Below are positions 1 to 12,536 of a stretch of DNA of 64,000 nucleotides, piece by piece. The notes beneath the pieces are model-generated. The model was given only the letters and a program-made list of their open reading frames with translations, was not told where the DNA came from and made no database searches. The DNA is from Cokeromyces recurvatus (taxonomy: Eukaryota > Mucoromycota > Mucoromycetes > Mucorales > Mucoraceae): positions 124,001 to 188,000 of the forward strand of contig NW_026251419.1 in the NCBI RefSeq assembly GCF_025118155.1. The letters run 5' to 3'. The translations under genes and the position numbers were made by a program. Within the stretch, counting starts at the first letter, position 1, and the number at the start of each line of letters is the position of its first letter.

Positions 1-2626
1 TGATTTTGTAGAACCTGCAACAGAAGCCAAGAATGAACAATCTGAAACAGTTGACATTAGACAAGTCGCTGATAAAAACTTTTTTGCGAAAGGCAACTGA
101 TTATACCTTAAACCTTTATCAAGATGTCATGCAAACTGTTCTTCAACGTACCGGTCCTGTCATTGAGATGTATGAGGGAAGGGTTCTCGTGAACGTCGTC
201 TTATTATTGGCTATCGTCAAAGAAGTACAAAGGGTTTTTCTCTGCTATTTCTGATTTGTATCACTATTACGACTTATATTCTACACGCAAATATGTCGGT
301 AAAGTATTTTTTTTTGTTTCTATATTTGATGAGCCTGGGAAAATGAATTAATTTAATTTAATTTATTTTTTTTCCCCAAATTAGAACAATTTTCAAATGG
401 TGTGACTATTATTGGATTGTACTTACATCCTGTACCTCAATCAAAGGCAGCACCTATTGAACATACTATCTATCAAGTCATGAAAGAAGCTTCCCTTCTC
501 TATTGTCTTCCTAAAACACCTCTTCAACATTATTTCAAAACAAATAAGCTTTCAGTTCAAGAGATGGTCTATAGCTACGTTGGTTGGATCTTTGCTCAAC
601 ATTTCCTCAACAGATTAGGTAAAGAATATCTTAGTTTGACCTCTATCTTGAATCGTAGCAATCCTATGCATGAGGAAGTTCTCTCTAAATTGAAAAAACG
701 TCTTCGTCAAGATACCTTTACTCGTGATTATATCCTCGACATCATCATGAGTTACCCTGAACTCCTCAAGATCCTCTATGCTAACTTTGCCACGACTCAC
801 TATGTGAATCAACGTGAGGCCTCATTACAACCTACCATCTCCTATCAACGTTTGACCAACATGGAGGTCCTTTCCGTTGATGATATCAGTAAACGTATCA
901 AGTCCGTCACCAGTAACGCTCATGAACAGCTCGTCTTTGAATCCTTCCTCACCTTTAACAAACATATTCTCAAGACTAACTTTTATCAAACTACCAAGGT
1001 TGCCCTCTCCTTCCGTCTTGACCCTAGTTTCTTGCCCGAGATCGAGTACCCTCTCCCCCCCTATGGTATGTTCTTGATCGTCGGATCTGAATTCCGTGGT
1101 TTCCATATTCGTTTCAGCGATGTCGCCCGTGGTGGTATCCGTATGATTCGTTCTCGTAATCGAGAGGCTTATTCCATTAACTTGCGTACTCTCTTTGATG
1201 AAAACTACAACTTGGCCAATACCCAACACCGTAAGAACAAGGATATCCCTGAAGGTGGTTCAAAGGGCACCATCCTCTTGGATGTCGATCAACAAGATAA
1301 ACCCCTTGTCGCCTTTGAAAAGTACGTAGACGCTGTCTTGGACCTCTTGATCGATGGTGAGACGATCGGAGTCAAAGAGAAATTGGTCGATCTGACAGAG
1401 AAACCCGAGATCTTGTTCCTTGGTCCCGATGAGGGTACTGCCGAGTACATGGATTGGGCCTCTCAACACGCTCGTCGTCGTGGTGCAAGCTTCTGGAAGG
1501 CCTTCACGACCGGCAAGAGTCAGTCCTTGGGTGGTATCCCTCATGACGTCTATGGTATGACAACTCGCTCTGTACATCAATACGTCTTGGGTATCTACCG
1601 TACCTTTGGTCTTCAAGAGGAGGATTGTTTCAAATTGCAAACAGGGGGTCCTGATGGTGACTTGGGTTCCAACGAAATCAAGATCTCTAATGACAAAACC
1701 ATTGCTGTTGTGGATGGCTCAGGTGTGCTCTATGACTCTGAGGGTATTCATCGTGAGGAACTTCAACGTCTCGCTAACCGTCGTCTGATGATCAATAATT
1801 TTGATACAAGCTACTTGTCCTCAAAGGGCTTCCGTGTCCTTGTAGATGAAGATAACGTGACATTACCTGATGGTACCTTGGTCGAGAATGGTCTCCAATT
1901 CCGTAACACATTCCACACCAACCCTCTCGCTCAGGCCACTCTCTTTGTCCCCTGCGGTGGTCGTCCTGAATCGGTAGGTCTCGATAACGTACACCTGTTG
2001 ATGGGTGAGAATCATCCTAGTGGCGCGCCACTTTACAAATACATCGTTGAAGGTGCTAATCTCTTCTTTACTCAAGAGGCTCGTCTTCGTCTCGAGAAGG
2101 CCGGTATCGTCATCTTCAAGGATGCCTCTGCTAATAAGGGCGGTGTCACTTCCTCTTCCCTTGAGGTCCTTGCTGCCCTTGCCTTTAGCGATGATGAATT
2201 CGAAAAACACATGTGTGTGAAGGATGGCGTCGTTCCTGAATTTTACCAATCCTACGTTAAGGAGGTCCAAACGTTTATTGAACACAATGCTGCCCTTGAA
2301 TTCGATGCCCTCTGGAGGGAACATCAACGTACTAAGCAACCTATCTCTATCCTCTCTGATGAACTCTCAACCGCTATCGTTCAACTTCAATCTCAATTAC
2401 AACAATCCGGTCTCTGGGATAACTCTACTTTACGTACTACCGTCTTGGAACGTGCTTTCCCAAGTTACTCTTGGAAACAGTCGGTCTTGAATCCTTGTTG
2501 CAACGTGTACCTGAAAGTTATGTAAAGGCTATCTTTGGTGCTCATTTAGCTTCTCAATTTGTTTACAAGTATGGCGCTCATCCTGATAATTTTGCTTTCT
2601 TTGAATTCATGCGTGAAAACTTTTAA
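1..2626 (+). CDS. GDH2: NAD-specific glutamate dehydrogenase, large fungal type (5' partial)
   Basis: Oxidises glutamate to 2-oxoglutarate and ammonium with NAD, feeding carbon from amino acids into the TCA cycle. About 850 C-terminal residues are present; the family is about 1,050-1,100, so the N-terminus lies left of the window. Seen: the GPVIE region near base 160, GGIRMIRSR and KNKDIPEGGSKG (substrate site) near 1130-1270, LGPDEGTAEYMDWA, and the nucleotide-binding loop GGPDGDLGSNEI near 1645. An intron at 299-384 (GTAAAG...TTAG) joins KYV to EQFSNGV. The frame breaks at about 92, 180 and 232 and again at about 2471, where CC seems to have lost a C; past this the true C-terminus (KLLLETVG...FFEFMRENF) runs to the TAA at 2624-2626. 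The main exon prefers C-ending codons (CTC, GTC, ATC) unlike its neighbours, suggesting high expression. Confidence 0.93.
299..384 (+). other. intron in GDH2
   Basis: Donor GTAAAG at 299 and acceptor TTAG at 381-384. Removing it makes the codon G|AA (Glu) and restores the conserved KYVEQFSNGVT junction of large NAD-GDHs. It is AT-rich with a T-run, like other introns here. Confidence 0.85.
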
Positions 2627-2828
2627 AGAAAAAAAAAAAAAAAAAGGGAAATAGTTTTATATACAGTTTTCTTTTGTGTAATTTTATTTATCAACAATAA
2701 TAAATATAAAAAAATATATAATTGTAAATTTTTCTTTTTCTACAAGTCTTTCATCATTATTTTATCTCGCATTTCTTTCCACTTTATAGTATTCTATGAT
2801 CATATTTTAATATATATGCATATACATA
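2627..2828. other. convergent 3' spacer GDH2/sorting nexin
   Basis: Short AT-rich spacer between converging stop codons. It has an A-run just after the GDH2 stop and TA-rich 3' flanking sequence. I see no gene. Confidence 0.6.
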
Positions 2829-4714
2829 TTAAATATCAATCCTTGCATTTACCTGTTCACAATAATGAATATGTATTTTAGCAAACGCTATTAAGATGGA
2901 CTTTATCTCTTTTTCCTTTTGTATCTGTAATCTTTCGAAATCTTTCGCCATATTCGTAGATATTTCTTTCAAGTCTTGTATTAATTCCATTTGTATTTTT
3001 TCCAGCTTAGTAACCGATATATTAATATTAGTACAACAGGAAAATCTATATAACATATCATACCTCATCAACGTCACTTTTAGTTTCTTGATTTGAATTC
3101 TTCTAGTTAGTTCAGGATCTGTATCTATCATGCCTTGGATAGTACAAGTAACAGCAGAAAATAATTTTCTTGGTGAAGACCACTTTTAGTTTGATGCTTG
3201 GAAACACGAATGATAGGTGCAGTTGCATTTATAGGATAATTATCTTCTTGTTCTTCAATAGTAGTAGTAGTAGTATCTCTTATGGATGACGCCTTTACAA
3301 TGGCTGAAAATCCATCCTCAATCGATTCAGTATCGATAAAAGAGTCGTTCTCTTCTTCTTCTTCTTGTTGTTGTTGTATCACAATACCTTCTTCTTCTTC
3401 AGTATTATTAGTGGGCTTTAGTAATAACTTTTGTGATTCCTCTTCTGTTTTAACTAAAGACCTCAGATGTGATTTTCTTTGTATGTATAGCCACCTCGAT
3501 TAATTCATATTGGGCTTGCTTCAAACGACGATATTCTAAACAATTTTTAGGATAGTTAGATATTGAGTATATTCTTGTACATATTCTGCAAATTCAGCTT
3601 CTAAGGTTTGAATCATTTCCTTTGTAGTTGTATTAGTTCCATCAATGACTTGACCTATTTTTTCCAATAATATAGATATGGAGTCTACTTCATTTAAACT
3701 TAGTCCATTGTAAGCAGAGCCCAACTCAGCATAATCGTTTGATAATTCTGAGTGAAAAAAATATAATGAAATACAACGAATTTATATACTATTCATATAT
3801 ATATCTTTTTGCAATATGATACCTTGAAGTCTTTTTAATATACGTTTTTGTGATTTATCAAATTGAAATGTGATTTGTTGAGCGTGTTTATCTACCTTTA
3901 ATTCAAATCGGTCAAATTCGTTATCTGGATATTTTAGTGTATATGAACTTGAAGGTACGGGGATAATAGAGTTATTTTGCTGTATAGGATTGGAAGTTAA
4001 AGAACTAATAGTAAAATAATTTGGTAATAATGGATCTTTTGGTAAAGTTGAAAGTGGTGGCGTATTTGCAATATCTGTCTAAAAAGAAAAGAAAAAAAAA
4101 AGAACTTGTAATTAAATAGGGAAATTAGTCTCATAATGATTTCTTTACCCAACTATCTTCAGTGTTTAAAAAACGATGAAATATGTGCTCTTGATTCAAT
4201 ATTGGATGACTAGCTATTCTATTCAAAAATCTTTCAAGCATTCTTTTTCTCTTTTCAATCATTGCACCAGTGTCTTTTAGTGTATAGTCTGCTAATATTT
4301 CAATATGAAATGAATATAAATAGATAAATAGATAGATATGTTATTCATAGTGAAACTATACACTTTACATAATGAATGCTTTTCTGGTATTGGTGGTATA
4401 CATGTTGTGGGATATAATTTGACAAGTGATTTTCTAAAGGACTCAAATTCACTGTATCTTCTTTTGACATGTTCTTCTATATTCTAATATAAATATATAT
4501 GTGTTTATACATCTGTTAATGTATCATTTTATCAACGGCTTATCTATAATAAATCATAATATACATTTATTTCTATTATATAAACAACAAAGCTATTATT
4601 TGTACTGTTGTCTGATCTTGTCTTTTCTGCATTAACAATTTTAATCAATTCATGTTGTTGATTATCATTTATTATTTTCCGAAATGAGCAATTACAAGGA
4701 ATATCTTTATACAT
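2829..4714 (-). CDS. PX-domain sorting nexin, Snx41/Atg20-like
   Basis: PX-BAR sorting nexins of this type act in endosome-to-Golgi retrieval and selective autophagy with Snx4. Reading from 4714 down: a PX domain start ([13 protein letters not shown]...VVYIIEIN), the PI3P-binding [11 protein letters not shown] segment (4380-4480), [13 protein letters not shown] spanning an intron, [16 protein letters not shown] (4180-4260), a linker ([14 protein letters not shown]), then the helical BAR-like region ([15 protein letters not shown]... and [21 protein letters not shown]). Introns on the minus strand: 4484-4564, 4292-4368, 4079-4148, 3748-3822. The last exon has about three single-base frame breaks (near 3548, 3485 and 3155) with homologous sequence continuing in the new frame. 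The linker at 3230-3400 is a Gln/Glu/Thr-rich low-complexity insert. First ATG in frame is 4714; an upstream exon is possible. Atg20 versus Snx41 cannot be settled here. Confidence 0.78.
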
Positions 4715-5253
4715 TATTATGGAAGAAAATAATAATAATATTGAAATCACACGCTTATTAAAATAGACTTTTTTTTCTCAACATGCATAAATAATGTATG
4801 TATAATTTTTCAAAAATCTTTATGAAAAATTCAAAAATAAATGATAAAAAAAAATATTATTATTATCCGAATTTAGCTAGTATGTTTGTGTATTATATAA
4901 ACAGTTTACTATAATGTCCTTTATAGAGGATACCAATGCTTATCTTGAAAAAAAAAAGTATTCATGTCGCCACATCTTGTTATATTGAAGAAGAAGCTTC
5001 TTGTTGACATCCATTATTGCTTTCAGTTTGGAGCCCATAATACACATAAAATACATACTATAGAACTATGTAGAGCTCAGGTAACATACAAATACATTAA
5101 TACAAACAGGGGACTCCAAAATAAGCGCGTTCAATAAAAAAAATTCATGAATAGATAGTATTGTAAATTGACCATATATCTTTATTTATTTAATAATATA
5201 TAATAAAGAAGATAGAGTATAGCAGAAAATGAGGTAATCAATGTATATATATA
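4715..5253. other. intergenic, no gene seen
   Basis: AT-rich upstream region of the sorting nexin and 3' flank of the next minus-strand gene. No ORF, RNA gene or repeat recognised. Confidence 0.5.
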
Positions 5254-7004
5254 TTATTCAATGATGACTCTTGCCGGTAATAAGACAACTTCTTCTTCAT
5301 CAATAAACAATGGACTAATCATCATTTTAACCACTTTATCTTTTGTGGCGTTATTACTACTACTACTATTACTACTACCACTATTATTATTACTACTATT
5401 ATTACTACTACTATTATTACTATTACTATTGTTATGAACCTCATTTCCAACAAGGGCAGCAGCCATAATTTCTTCGTCATATTTGCTTCCTACAGCAATT
5501 GTTTGTGCAGTTACATCAGCATCTCCACCATGAATTTCAAGTGATAAAGCAGCACATAATTCCAAAATATCTTCCCAAAGATTCATATCAGGCTCATCAT
5601 GGCAATTTTGAGTATGTAACTGTCTTAACATCTCTTCAGTTAATACATTTCTCATGTTTTGCAGGTATTCCTTAGTAGCAGGGTTTAAAGATAATGATTG
5701 TACTGTTTGTCTTCGATACCATTTAGCAAAATTGGCTCCAAGTGTATTATGAAATCGATGTATTTGATCTTGATATGCAGTATTTAACAAATGTTGATTC
5801 TCTGTTCCAAATGGAAGCGCTTCCAAATACAATTGCGTGATATGAAAAAATAAGGATTGTTCAAAATTTAGCTGTTGCCATTCATTCTCTTCTGACACGA
5901 TTGATTTAACAAATCGAATTAAAGTTTCAGCTAGTCTTGCTAACTTTTGTGTCAAGGTACGTGCATTCACGATAGGTGGGACTTGAATATGTTCCAATGA
6001 GGGTGAATCAAAAAACATCTCCTTCTCCTTTATTAAATTACTATCGCCTCTATCAGAGGTATTACTACTATCATGACCTGAGTTCTCCTTGTGGCCATCC
6101 ATTTCTTCTCCCCCTCTTTGTGACAGATGGACTGCCTTCCCGTAGAGTTCATCATCACATCCTGTCAAGTGTCTTAAATGCTGAATCATTTGTTCTTGAT
6201 GCTTTTGTGCAAGTTGAGCTGCACGAAGCTGTGTTTGAAGAATTTCATTTTCTTCCATTAATTCAGCATAGGATTTTGTTACAGATGCAAAACTTGGTTG
6301 GGGTTGAGGTGGTGCCATAATCTGATCATCCACAACATTGTGGTGACTACTATCGTCATCACTTGCAACACTATGGTCAAAATCAGCTGCTGCGGACCGA
6401 GTCCCATCATCACCAAATTCAGCTGCATTAGACCTCGACCTTTTATCTTCTTCATCATCAGCAATGATACTATGATGACTTCCACGTAAAAGGTGGTGAT
6501 GATGATGATGATGATTATTGATACCGATATTATGTGGGTTAACTAAATCATGTAACATGGCATCAAGTCGGCTGTTATTCGTATTATTGGAGCTAATAGT
6601 GTTATTGCTATTATTATTATTATTATTGTTACTGTTACTGTTACTGATATGAATTTGAAGAGGTGAAGACGAAAGGTGAATGTCTTGTAAACGGTCCCTA
6701 ATGGAAGATTCTCCATCTAAGGTGGACCTGTCGTCATCAGTTTCTCTATCAATAGTCATTCGACTACTACTTATAATCGATGGTGGACCCCCATGAGCAC
6801 TAATGACAGATTCTTGATCATCAATAGTAGCTGCTACACTCCAAGCATCAGTATCGCGTAAACGACTATTATTACTATCTAGTGTATCTAGTAAATCCGT
6901 TTTACGAAGGTAAGCATGTCGAAGCGAAGATGCTGAACTTTCAATAAAACTTCTTTGAAAGAACGAGTCTTTATCACTGCCTTCATAGAAGAAACTGAAC
7001 TCAT
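5254..7004 (-). CDS. low-complexity Asn/His/Ser-rich protein, unknown function
   Basis: About 580 residues, apparently one exon; I do not recognise the family. The N-terminal part (SFFYEGSDKDSFFQRSF..., about 6880-7000) is acidic/aromatic. It is followed by Asn runs and seven consecutive His (6500-6520), then a coiled coil around YAELMEENEILQTQLRAAQ (about 6200-6270), an acidic/Ser linker, a helical conserved-looking block (LAETLIRFVKSIVSEENEWQQ to MRNVLTEEMLRQL, about 5640-5960) and a Ser/Asn-repeat tail (5340-5440). The open frame extends upstream of the ATG at 6759 to about 7010. The ATG at 7002-7004 is one frame off, so I propose it as start with one lost T in the first codons. Divergent from the esterase gene at 7237. 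Confidence 0.6.
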
Positions 7005-7085
7005 ATTCCTCTTTTTTCTTTTTGTTTTTAAAGTTAATAAGTGGAAGAAAATAAAAAAAAAAAAGAATATAGACAAATATAAATT

Positions 7086-7109
7086 TGTGTGTGTGTGTGT
7101 GTGTGTGTG
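7086..7109. repeat. (TG)n microsatellite in divergent promoter
   Basis: About 12 uninterrupted TG units between the divergent starts at 7004 and 7237, next to A-rich tracts. Such Z-DNA-prone repeats are often polymorphic in length. Confidence 0.85.
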
Positions 7110-7236
7110 CTTTATACTACACATGACATGAACCTGTTCATCATAAAAAAAAAAAAAAAAACGCGGAGGGGGTGTACATAGAAAAATTCAGATGCAATTA
7201 AATGCAAGTATAATTTGACTTTACAAATTCGTTATC

Positions 7237-8449
7237 ATGTTGAATAGTATCCGATTTGCAATCTGCTTTGTGTTTTTGGTTACAAAGAATGGCAGAAGAT
7301 TATGTAAAATAAATAGATTTAAATTTGTTTGATACTATTTAACTATTCCTTTTATTATTATTTATTTATTTTTTTCTCTAAAAGTGCATTTGATAAGTCG
7401 AAGTATAATTTTAAATACTCCTTTCCCAATACGGCGTTTTATCAATAGAGAATCTTATCGACTTCCACTTTCTATAGTACGTCAACTTTTAAAAGTGACA
7501 ACTAGTCCAATAGGAGATGAAACTAGTTGGATTCTTGAAATAAACAAACAAAACTCCTGGAAGGGGAAATGGATTGCATCTCAATTAAAAAATATTCAAA
7601 ATGCAGAGGATACAGCATCTGATCAAGATTTGATCATTCTTTATTGGTACAACTAAAAGTAATTCTTTGTTTTTTTCTTTTCTTAATAGTTTAAATATAT
7701 TTCCAGGTGGTGGATTTGTACAAGGACATGCAACAATGTACATGGAGGCATTTCAATTCATTATTAATCAACTTCAACAAATTTATAAATTACAGGCACG
7801 CATTTTATCTGTAGAATATAGTTTAAGCCCTGAACACGTATGGCCGAAAGCTAGTGAAGAATGTATACAAGCATACCGCTATTTAATTCATGACTTGAGT
7901 GTGAGCCCTTGTAGAGTTATTATAGCCGGGGATAGCGCAGGAGGTAATTTAGCAGCCACTTTGTTGTTGCGTTTAAAGAAAGAAAGACAGGAACGTAAAG
8001 AGGAGCTTATGAATGACATGTTCAAAAGGGCTCCCTTACCTTTACCAGGAGGTGCTGCTTTATTTTCACCATGGATTGATTTATCAGGATTTTCATTAGT
8101 TGATAATAAAAAGGACATTATTGGCAATCATCAACTAGAGATGTTTGCTTCATGTTATTTACCGTCGTCATCAGTCAACAATAAAGATCCATTGATATCT
8201 CCAATTTATGGTAATTTTGATGATATTGATTGCCCTTTATTCATAGCTTATGGCAGCGAAGAGTTATTAAGACCAAGCATAGAAGAGTGGATATCTAATA
8301 AGCTAAAAAGGGATAATGTTACTGTCATTCAGGGTCAAGAAGCAACTCATATTTGGTTAATGAGCCGTTTAGCAGCGAAAACAACAAAATCATTTGAAAG
8401 AGATAACAGACAGTTCATTCAATGGTTATCTACTATTTATTCTTGCTAA
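7237..8449 (+). CDS. alpha/beta hydrolase, HSL-type esterase with signal anchor
   Basis: Hormone-sensitive-lipase family (alpha/beta hydrolase fold-3) carboxylesterase; the fungal ER acetyl-sterol deacetylase Say1 is a relative, substrate unknown. Seen: oxyanion-hole PGGGF (about 7705), nucleophile elbow GDSAGG (about 7930), PGGAALFSPWIDLSG, acid region CPLFIAYGSEELLRP (about 8235) and catalytic His in EATHIW (about 8345). Exon 1 starts at ATG 7237 and encodes a hydrophobic segment (RFAICFVFLV) that would anchor it in the ER. Introns 7304-7384 and 7647-7689 keep the frame; the second is only 43 bp. The residues before PGGGF (YCLNIF) differ from the usual YxHGGGF, so this splice could be slightly wrong. 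Stop TAA at 8447-8449. Confidence 0.8.
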
Positions 8450-9142
8450 TGAACTATATTACTACAAAACGAATCAATGCTAAATCAGCTTTTATTATTA
8501 TTATTATTATAATAAAAGTCCAACTATCATTTATTAAACGTCCATTGTGCTGCGCTATCGTGGAAGTGAATATGAATACAATGTCAAAGCTTAGTTCCCA
8601 CTACAAATGACCGTTTCATAAAATTGACTTGGATAATTGTTATACCAGAATCCTGACTGCGTATTGATGCTGAGTGCTCGTCAGATCACTTTTTAAGTAT
8701 TTTAACCATTGAAATTCATGAAAGCTAGACTTGGTATCTTACACAGCCATTTCTCCTTATCTTTAATTTACTTTAGTTTATTCTACATTGTTCTTGTTAG
8801 TGTCTTTTTTTTTTGTCAGGATATAATCTTATTTCCTTGTCGTACTGTTCATTTTATTAGAGTATATTTGGTGTTACTACTAACATTATTCGGCCTATTT
8901 AACAATTGCTATCTCGAATCCCTTTTTTCCAAAAAAAAATCTTAATGTGATCTGGGACAAAGTTATGTATTGAATTAAGTTAATTAACATTTTAATAACA
9001 TATATAATAAAAAATTGCTTAATTATATTAGAATGTAATATATGTATATAAATATATATATATCAATAAAAGGAACATAAATATTAATGACGTCGTGTTA
9101 TATAAAGTATATTAAAATTACGCTCAGGAACCAAACAGGATA

Positions 9143-9173
<31 letters not shown>

Positions 9174-9193
9174 AGGTATACGATGCATATTCT
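8450..9193. other. intergenic, convergent 3' regions
   Basis: No credible gene. The ATT repeats at about 8490-8512 and the (GA)n tract at 9147-9165 are simple repeats. The stretch 8540-8700 is less AT-rich than its surroundings but shows no recognisable protein in any frame. Confidence 0.5.
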
Positions 9194-10644
9194 TTATAAA
9201 CATGGACAGAAGAAACTATTAAAGCATTTATACAAAAGACTTTCCTTTTGTTCGCTATTATTTTCTATTTGCTGTTGTCGTTGCTGTCTTTGTTGTTGTT
9301 TATTTAATGTTGTTGTATCCATTGAATGATAGTTATTCATATTTGTTAACATAGGCTGACTTGCTTTATAATGTTGCTGTCGCTGTTGCTGTCGCTGTTG
9401 CTGTTGCTGTTGCTGTTGCTGTCTTTTAATATTGTAACTACGTTGCTTTGGTCGAACATGAGTGATGTCATGTAATGCAACTGCAGCATTATTACTCTGG
9501 TGCTGTTGCTGTCTATAGCGATAAAGACTTGACGATGAACAATACTATATACATATAAAGCTTGTTATTTATATATTCTTCTTTTTTTTTTCTTACTGTC
9601 GTTTATTACCTCCCATCCTTTTCCATCATTTAATAACATCCAGTCATAAATACCATCATCTTTTTCACCTAATGACTCTAATACTTTATCAAATAAACAT
9701 TTTAAATATTCATAATTTGGATCTTCTTCAAATTTTAGATGCCTAGTATATTGTAAATAGAGTCCAAATTCATCTTTTGTATAAAAAAAAAAAAAAAAAA
9801 ATAGAATATATATAATGAGTATACATTGTGACTACTTTATTCATACTCTTATACCTGGAAATCCATCACATAAATCTTTTACTTGTGTTGTTTGCTTCTT
9901 TTCACCAATTCTTTAATTTTTTGCTTATTTGTTGCTGCCTTAAGCCCTGCCATGGTAAAGCACCTCTTAGAAATACATAAATACATGACCTAATGATTCT
10001 AAATCATCACGTCTTGATTGCTCTTCCTAAATGGGTATTAATGCTCATATATCTCGCTGTGCCGATGACTCTTTCTTCACGATATGAATATGTTGTTTTG
10101 TGTCTTGGATCAGTATAATTCCATACCAAAGTCATCATATATATCGTATTTGCATTCTTGTATTTGGTTTTCCAATTAAGAAATTATCTGGTTTAATATC
10201 GCGATAAATCAAATTATGCTCATGAATAGATTGTACTCGAGTTATCTGATATCTATTAGAGTCATGAATTACTTTATTTTTTTATTATTATATCATGACT
10301 TACCATTTGTTTAGCTAACATAGCTACTGTTTGTACTAATTTACGTGAGACATATCAAATAAATCCTCTAAACTAGGTCCTAATATGTCAATCACAATAC
10401 TATAAAGTCCTTCCTTGTCCAAAATAATAAGCATTTGGAATACCATTATAAGTTTACAAATGAATATAATGCAAGAAATAAAATAAAATTCTTTTACTTG
10501 AATCTGCTAATATTTTATATGTTTTTATTCCTCTAAGTTGAGGTGCATCTGACTTTCTTGATTCAACTTAATAGCTACCTGTTGTTATTCGTTAAATTAA
10601 GGCCTATATATCCATAAATGTATAAATGTATAAATTCAACTACT

Positions 10645-10686
<42 letters not shown>

Positions 10687-10838
10687 GTTTAAACTTTCGT
10701 TATATATACCTTCATGATAATACCAAAACTCCCTTCACCTATCTTTCTTCCAACTTTATAGTGTGTACCTACTACATTAGTAGAAGCAGAAATAGACTCG
10801 TTGGAAGCATTACGTGTTTGTCGATGACGATTTGCCAT
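9194..10838 (-). CDS. casein kinase I, membrane-anchored Yck type
   Basis: Ser/Thr kinase of the CK1 family. From ATG 10838: [18 protein letters not shown] (P-loop), VAIK with Lys (about 10570), [47 protein letters not shown] (catalytic loop, about 10180-10240), a DFG motif (about 10125), [35 protein letters not shown], then an intact exon ending [12 protein letters not shown] (about 9610-9775). After it comes a Gln-rich tail (9250-9520) ending [10 protein letters not shown], whose cysteines resemble the palmitoylated ends of yeast Yck1/2, implying the plasma membrane. The middle exons (9860-10580) have about ten one-base breaks, mostly lost homopolymer bases, although splice sites and kinase residues are kept. 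I favour unpolished sequence over a true pseudogene, but cannot exclude the latter. Confidence 0.82.
9250..9510 (-). repeat. Gln-codon (CAG/CAA) repeats in CK1 tail
   Basis: The plus strand shows tandem GTTGCT / GTCGCT units, most regular at 9370-9422. On the coding strand they give (CAGCAA/CAGCGA)n encoding poly-Gln with Arg interruptions. Confidence 0.8.
10647..10685. repeat. T homopolymer inside a CK1 intron
   Basis: An uninterrupted run of more than 35 T lies between the first and second coding exons of the CK1 gene. A second long A run is at about 10922-10957, upstream of its start codon. Confidence 0.9.
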
Positions 10839-10920
10839 GTATAAAATAAATGTATAAATGAATTAAATGAAAGAAAAAAATAAAATAAAAATAAAAAAAA
10901 AAAAAGCATACACCCACACA

Positions 10921-10960
<40 letters not shown>

Positions 10961-11264
10961 GCTCATTATAGTTTGGAGCGACATATAATAATTGTGGCCA
11001 ATTAAAAAGAAGAATGGTTTGATAAAGGCATAATAATCTCCTTTTCATTGTTAAAAATTAATTGGTTTAACTGTGACAGGGTAAGAAACTTTTTAACATA
11101 ACATCTATAAATTTTTAATTATCCGTAAGTATGTTTTGGCTACAGATTGTATGTTCTACTAAGTTTATCATTACAGTGTTTTAATCTAAAACGAGACACT
11201 CTATACAAAAAAAAAATTACTTTGTATCTTGATTTAGTGTAGCGATAACTATAAAAGACTAGTT

Positions 11265-11295
<31 letters not shown>

Positions 11296-11786
11296 GCGTA
11301 CTTTCGCTCTATTAGGTGATAAAAAGTAATAATCGCTAGTAGCTATCTCGATACTGGTTAATAAGACTCTTTTAATCTCTTGTCATGGCTATAAATGTTT
11401 GTTTGTTTGGGATATAGATCCTAAAAAGTAACAAAAAGACTTTCTCTACGAAAAATCAACATTTATAAAATCTTTCCAGAAGAAAGTCAAGGATCGTTGT
11501 CTAATTTTTAGATGAAGATATATACTTCTAGATAAAACGCGTTTGATTTCTAAGCTACATTACCCCCTTTTGACTTTCCTTAACAATAACAGCCAAAAAA
11601 AAGGAATACTTTCTCGGTATTTCATATTTGAATACTATTAGTGAATAAACTTAGAAGATATTTATTTTACCACTTACATTATTCTTTAAAGCAAATATTT
11701 TTAAAAATCCGAATATGTCGAAAGTAAAAATTTAGACTTATTCTATCCTTTTTTTTTTTTTTTTTTTTCTCCTTTCTTGGTAAATT
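10839..11786. other. divergent promoter region CK1/Med1
   Basis: AT-rich, with A/T runs at 10922-10957, 11269-11294 and 11751-11768. No ORF or RNA gene recognised; it should contain both promoters. Confidence 0.5.
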
Positions 11787-12502
11787 ATGACAGAGCATCA
11801 ACAGAATTCAATTAGTTCGGCTGTGTTTGGGCTTCAATCTTCCTTACATAACCTCAAGCAACAATTGTTCTGTCTTCAAAACAAGCCCTCTGAGGAGATA
11901 AGAAATAAGCCCAATGGTACTTACACATACGGAACGTGTACATTTACTTTTTTTTTTAAAAAAATTTACTTATATACACATCTTCAGAGCTTCATGCATT
12001 AGGAAAAGTTAATCTTGATAAAGCGCGTGAAGAATTTGCTCAACATATTAACATTATTCGTAATGTATGCTCACAATTTGAAACAGAAGTATTAGGTGAT
12101 GTCATGAAGATGGGAGCAGGTGCTGATCCTGCATTTCGCAAACATTTTACACATCTCAAAGAACAAGCCATGCTCGAAAGTACTGTACGACGCTTTAAAG
12201 AAACCTTGAAGCAAACAAAGGAATACTTTGATAATTCAATAAGAGAAAAGGAAGAATCAAAATTAAAGATTGAGACCCAACGATTAGAGAAAATTGCACA
12301 ATCGATGGGGTAAAAAGTTAGTTTACGTTTTATTTAAATTAACTGCTAATCTGTTTGTATAGTTTAGTCACCTTTATCGATTCAACACAAAAATTTGAGT
12401 CCGATGTACCTATTACGACAATCACATTGGGTGGAACAGTTATAGTTGTTGATGTACGTTTATTTATATGTGTTTCTGAATCAACTTGATGATTACTCAT
12501 CC

Positions 12503-12536
<34 letters not shown>

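Noticed and set aside
825..2339. Long antisense frames under GDH2
   Set aside because: They mirror the codon bias of the real gene on the plus strand and show no independent protein features.
2465..2475. Programmed frameshift in GDH2
   Set aside because: No slippery heptamer or downstream structure is evident, and the same kind of break occurs in many unrelated genes here.
8540..8700. Less AT-rich patch as a transposon remnant
   Set aside because: No protein similarity, terminal repeat or tandem structure could be recognised.
9860..10580. CK1 as a pseudogene
   Set aside because: Splice sites, kinase motifs and a fully intact exon are kept, and the breaks are mostly lost homopolymer bases; sequencing error is the simpler explanation, though not proven.
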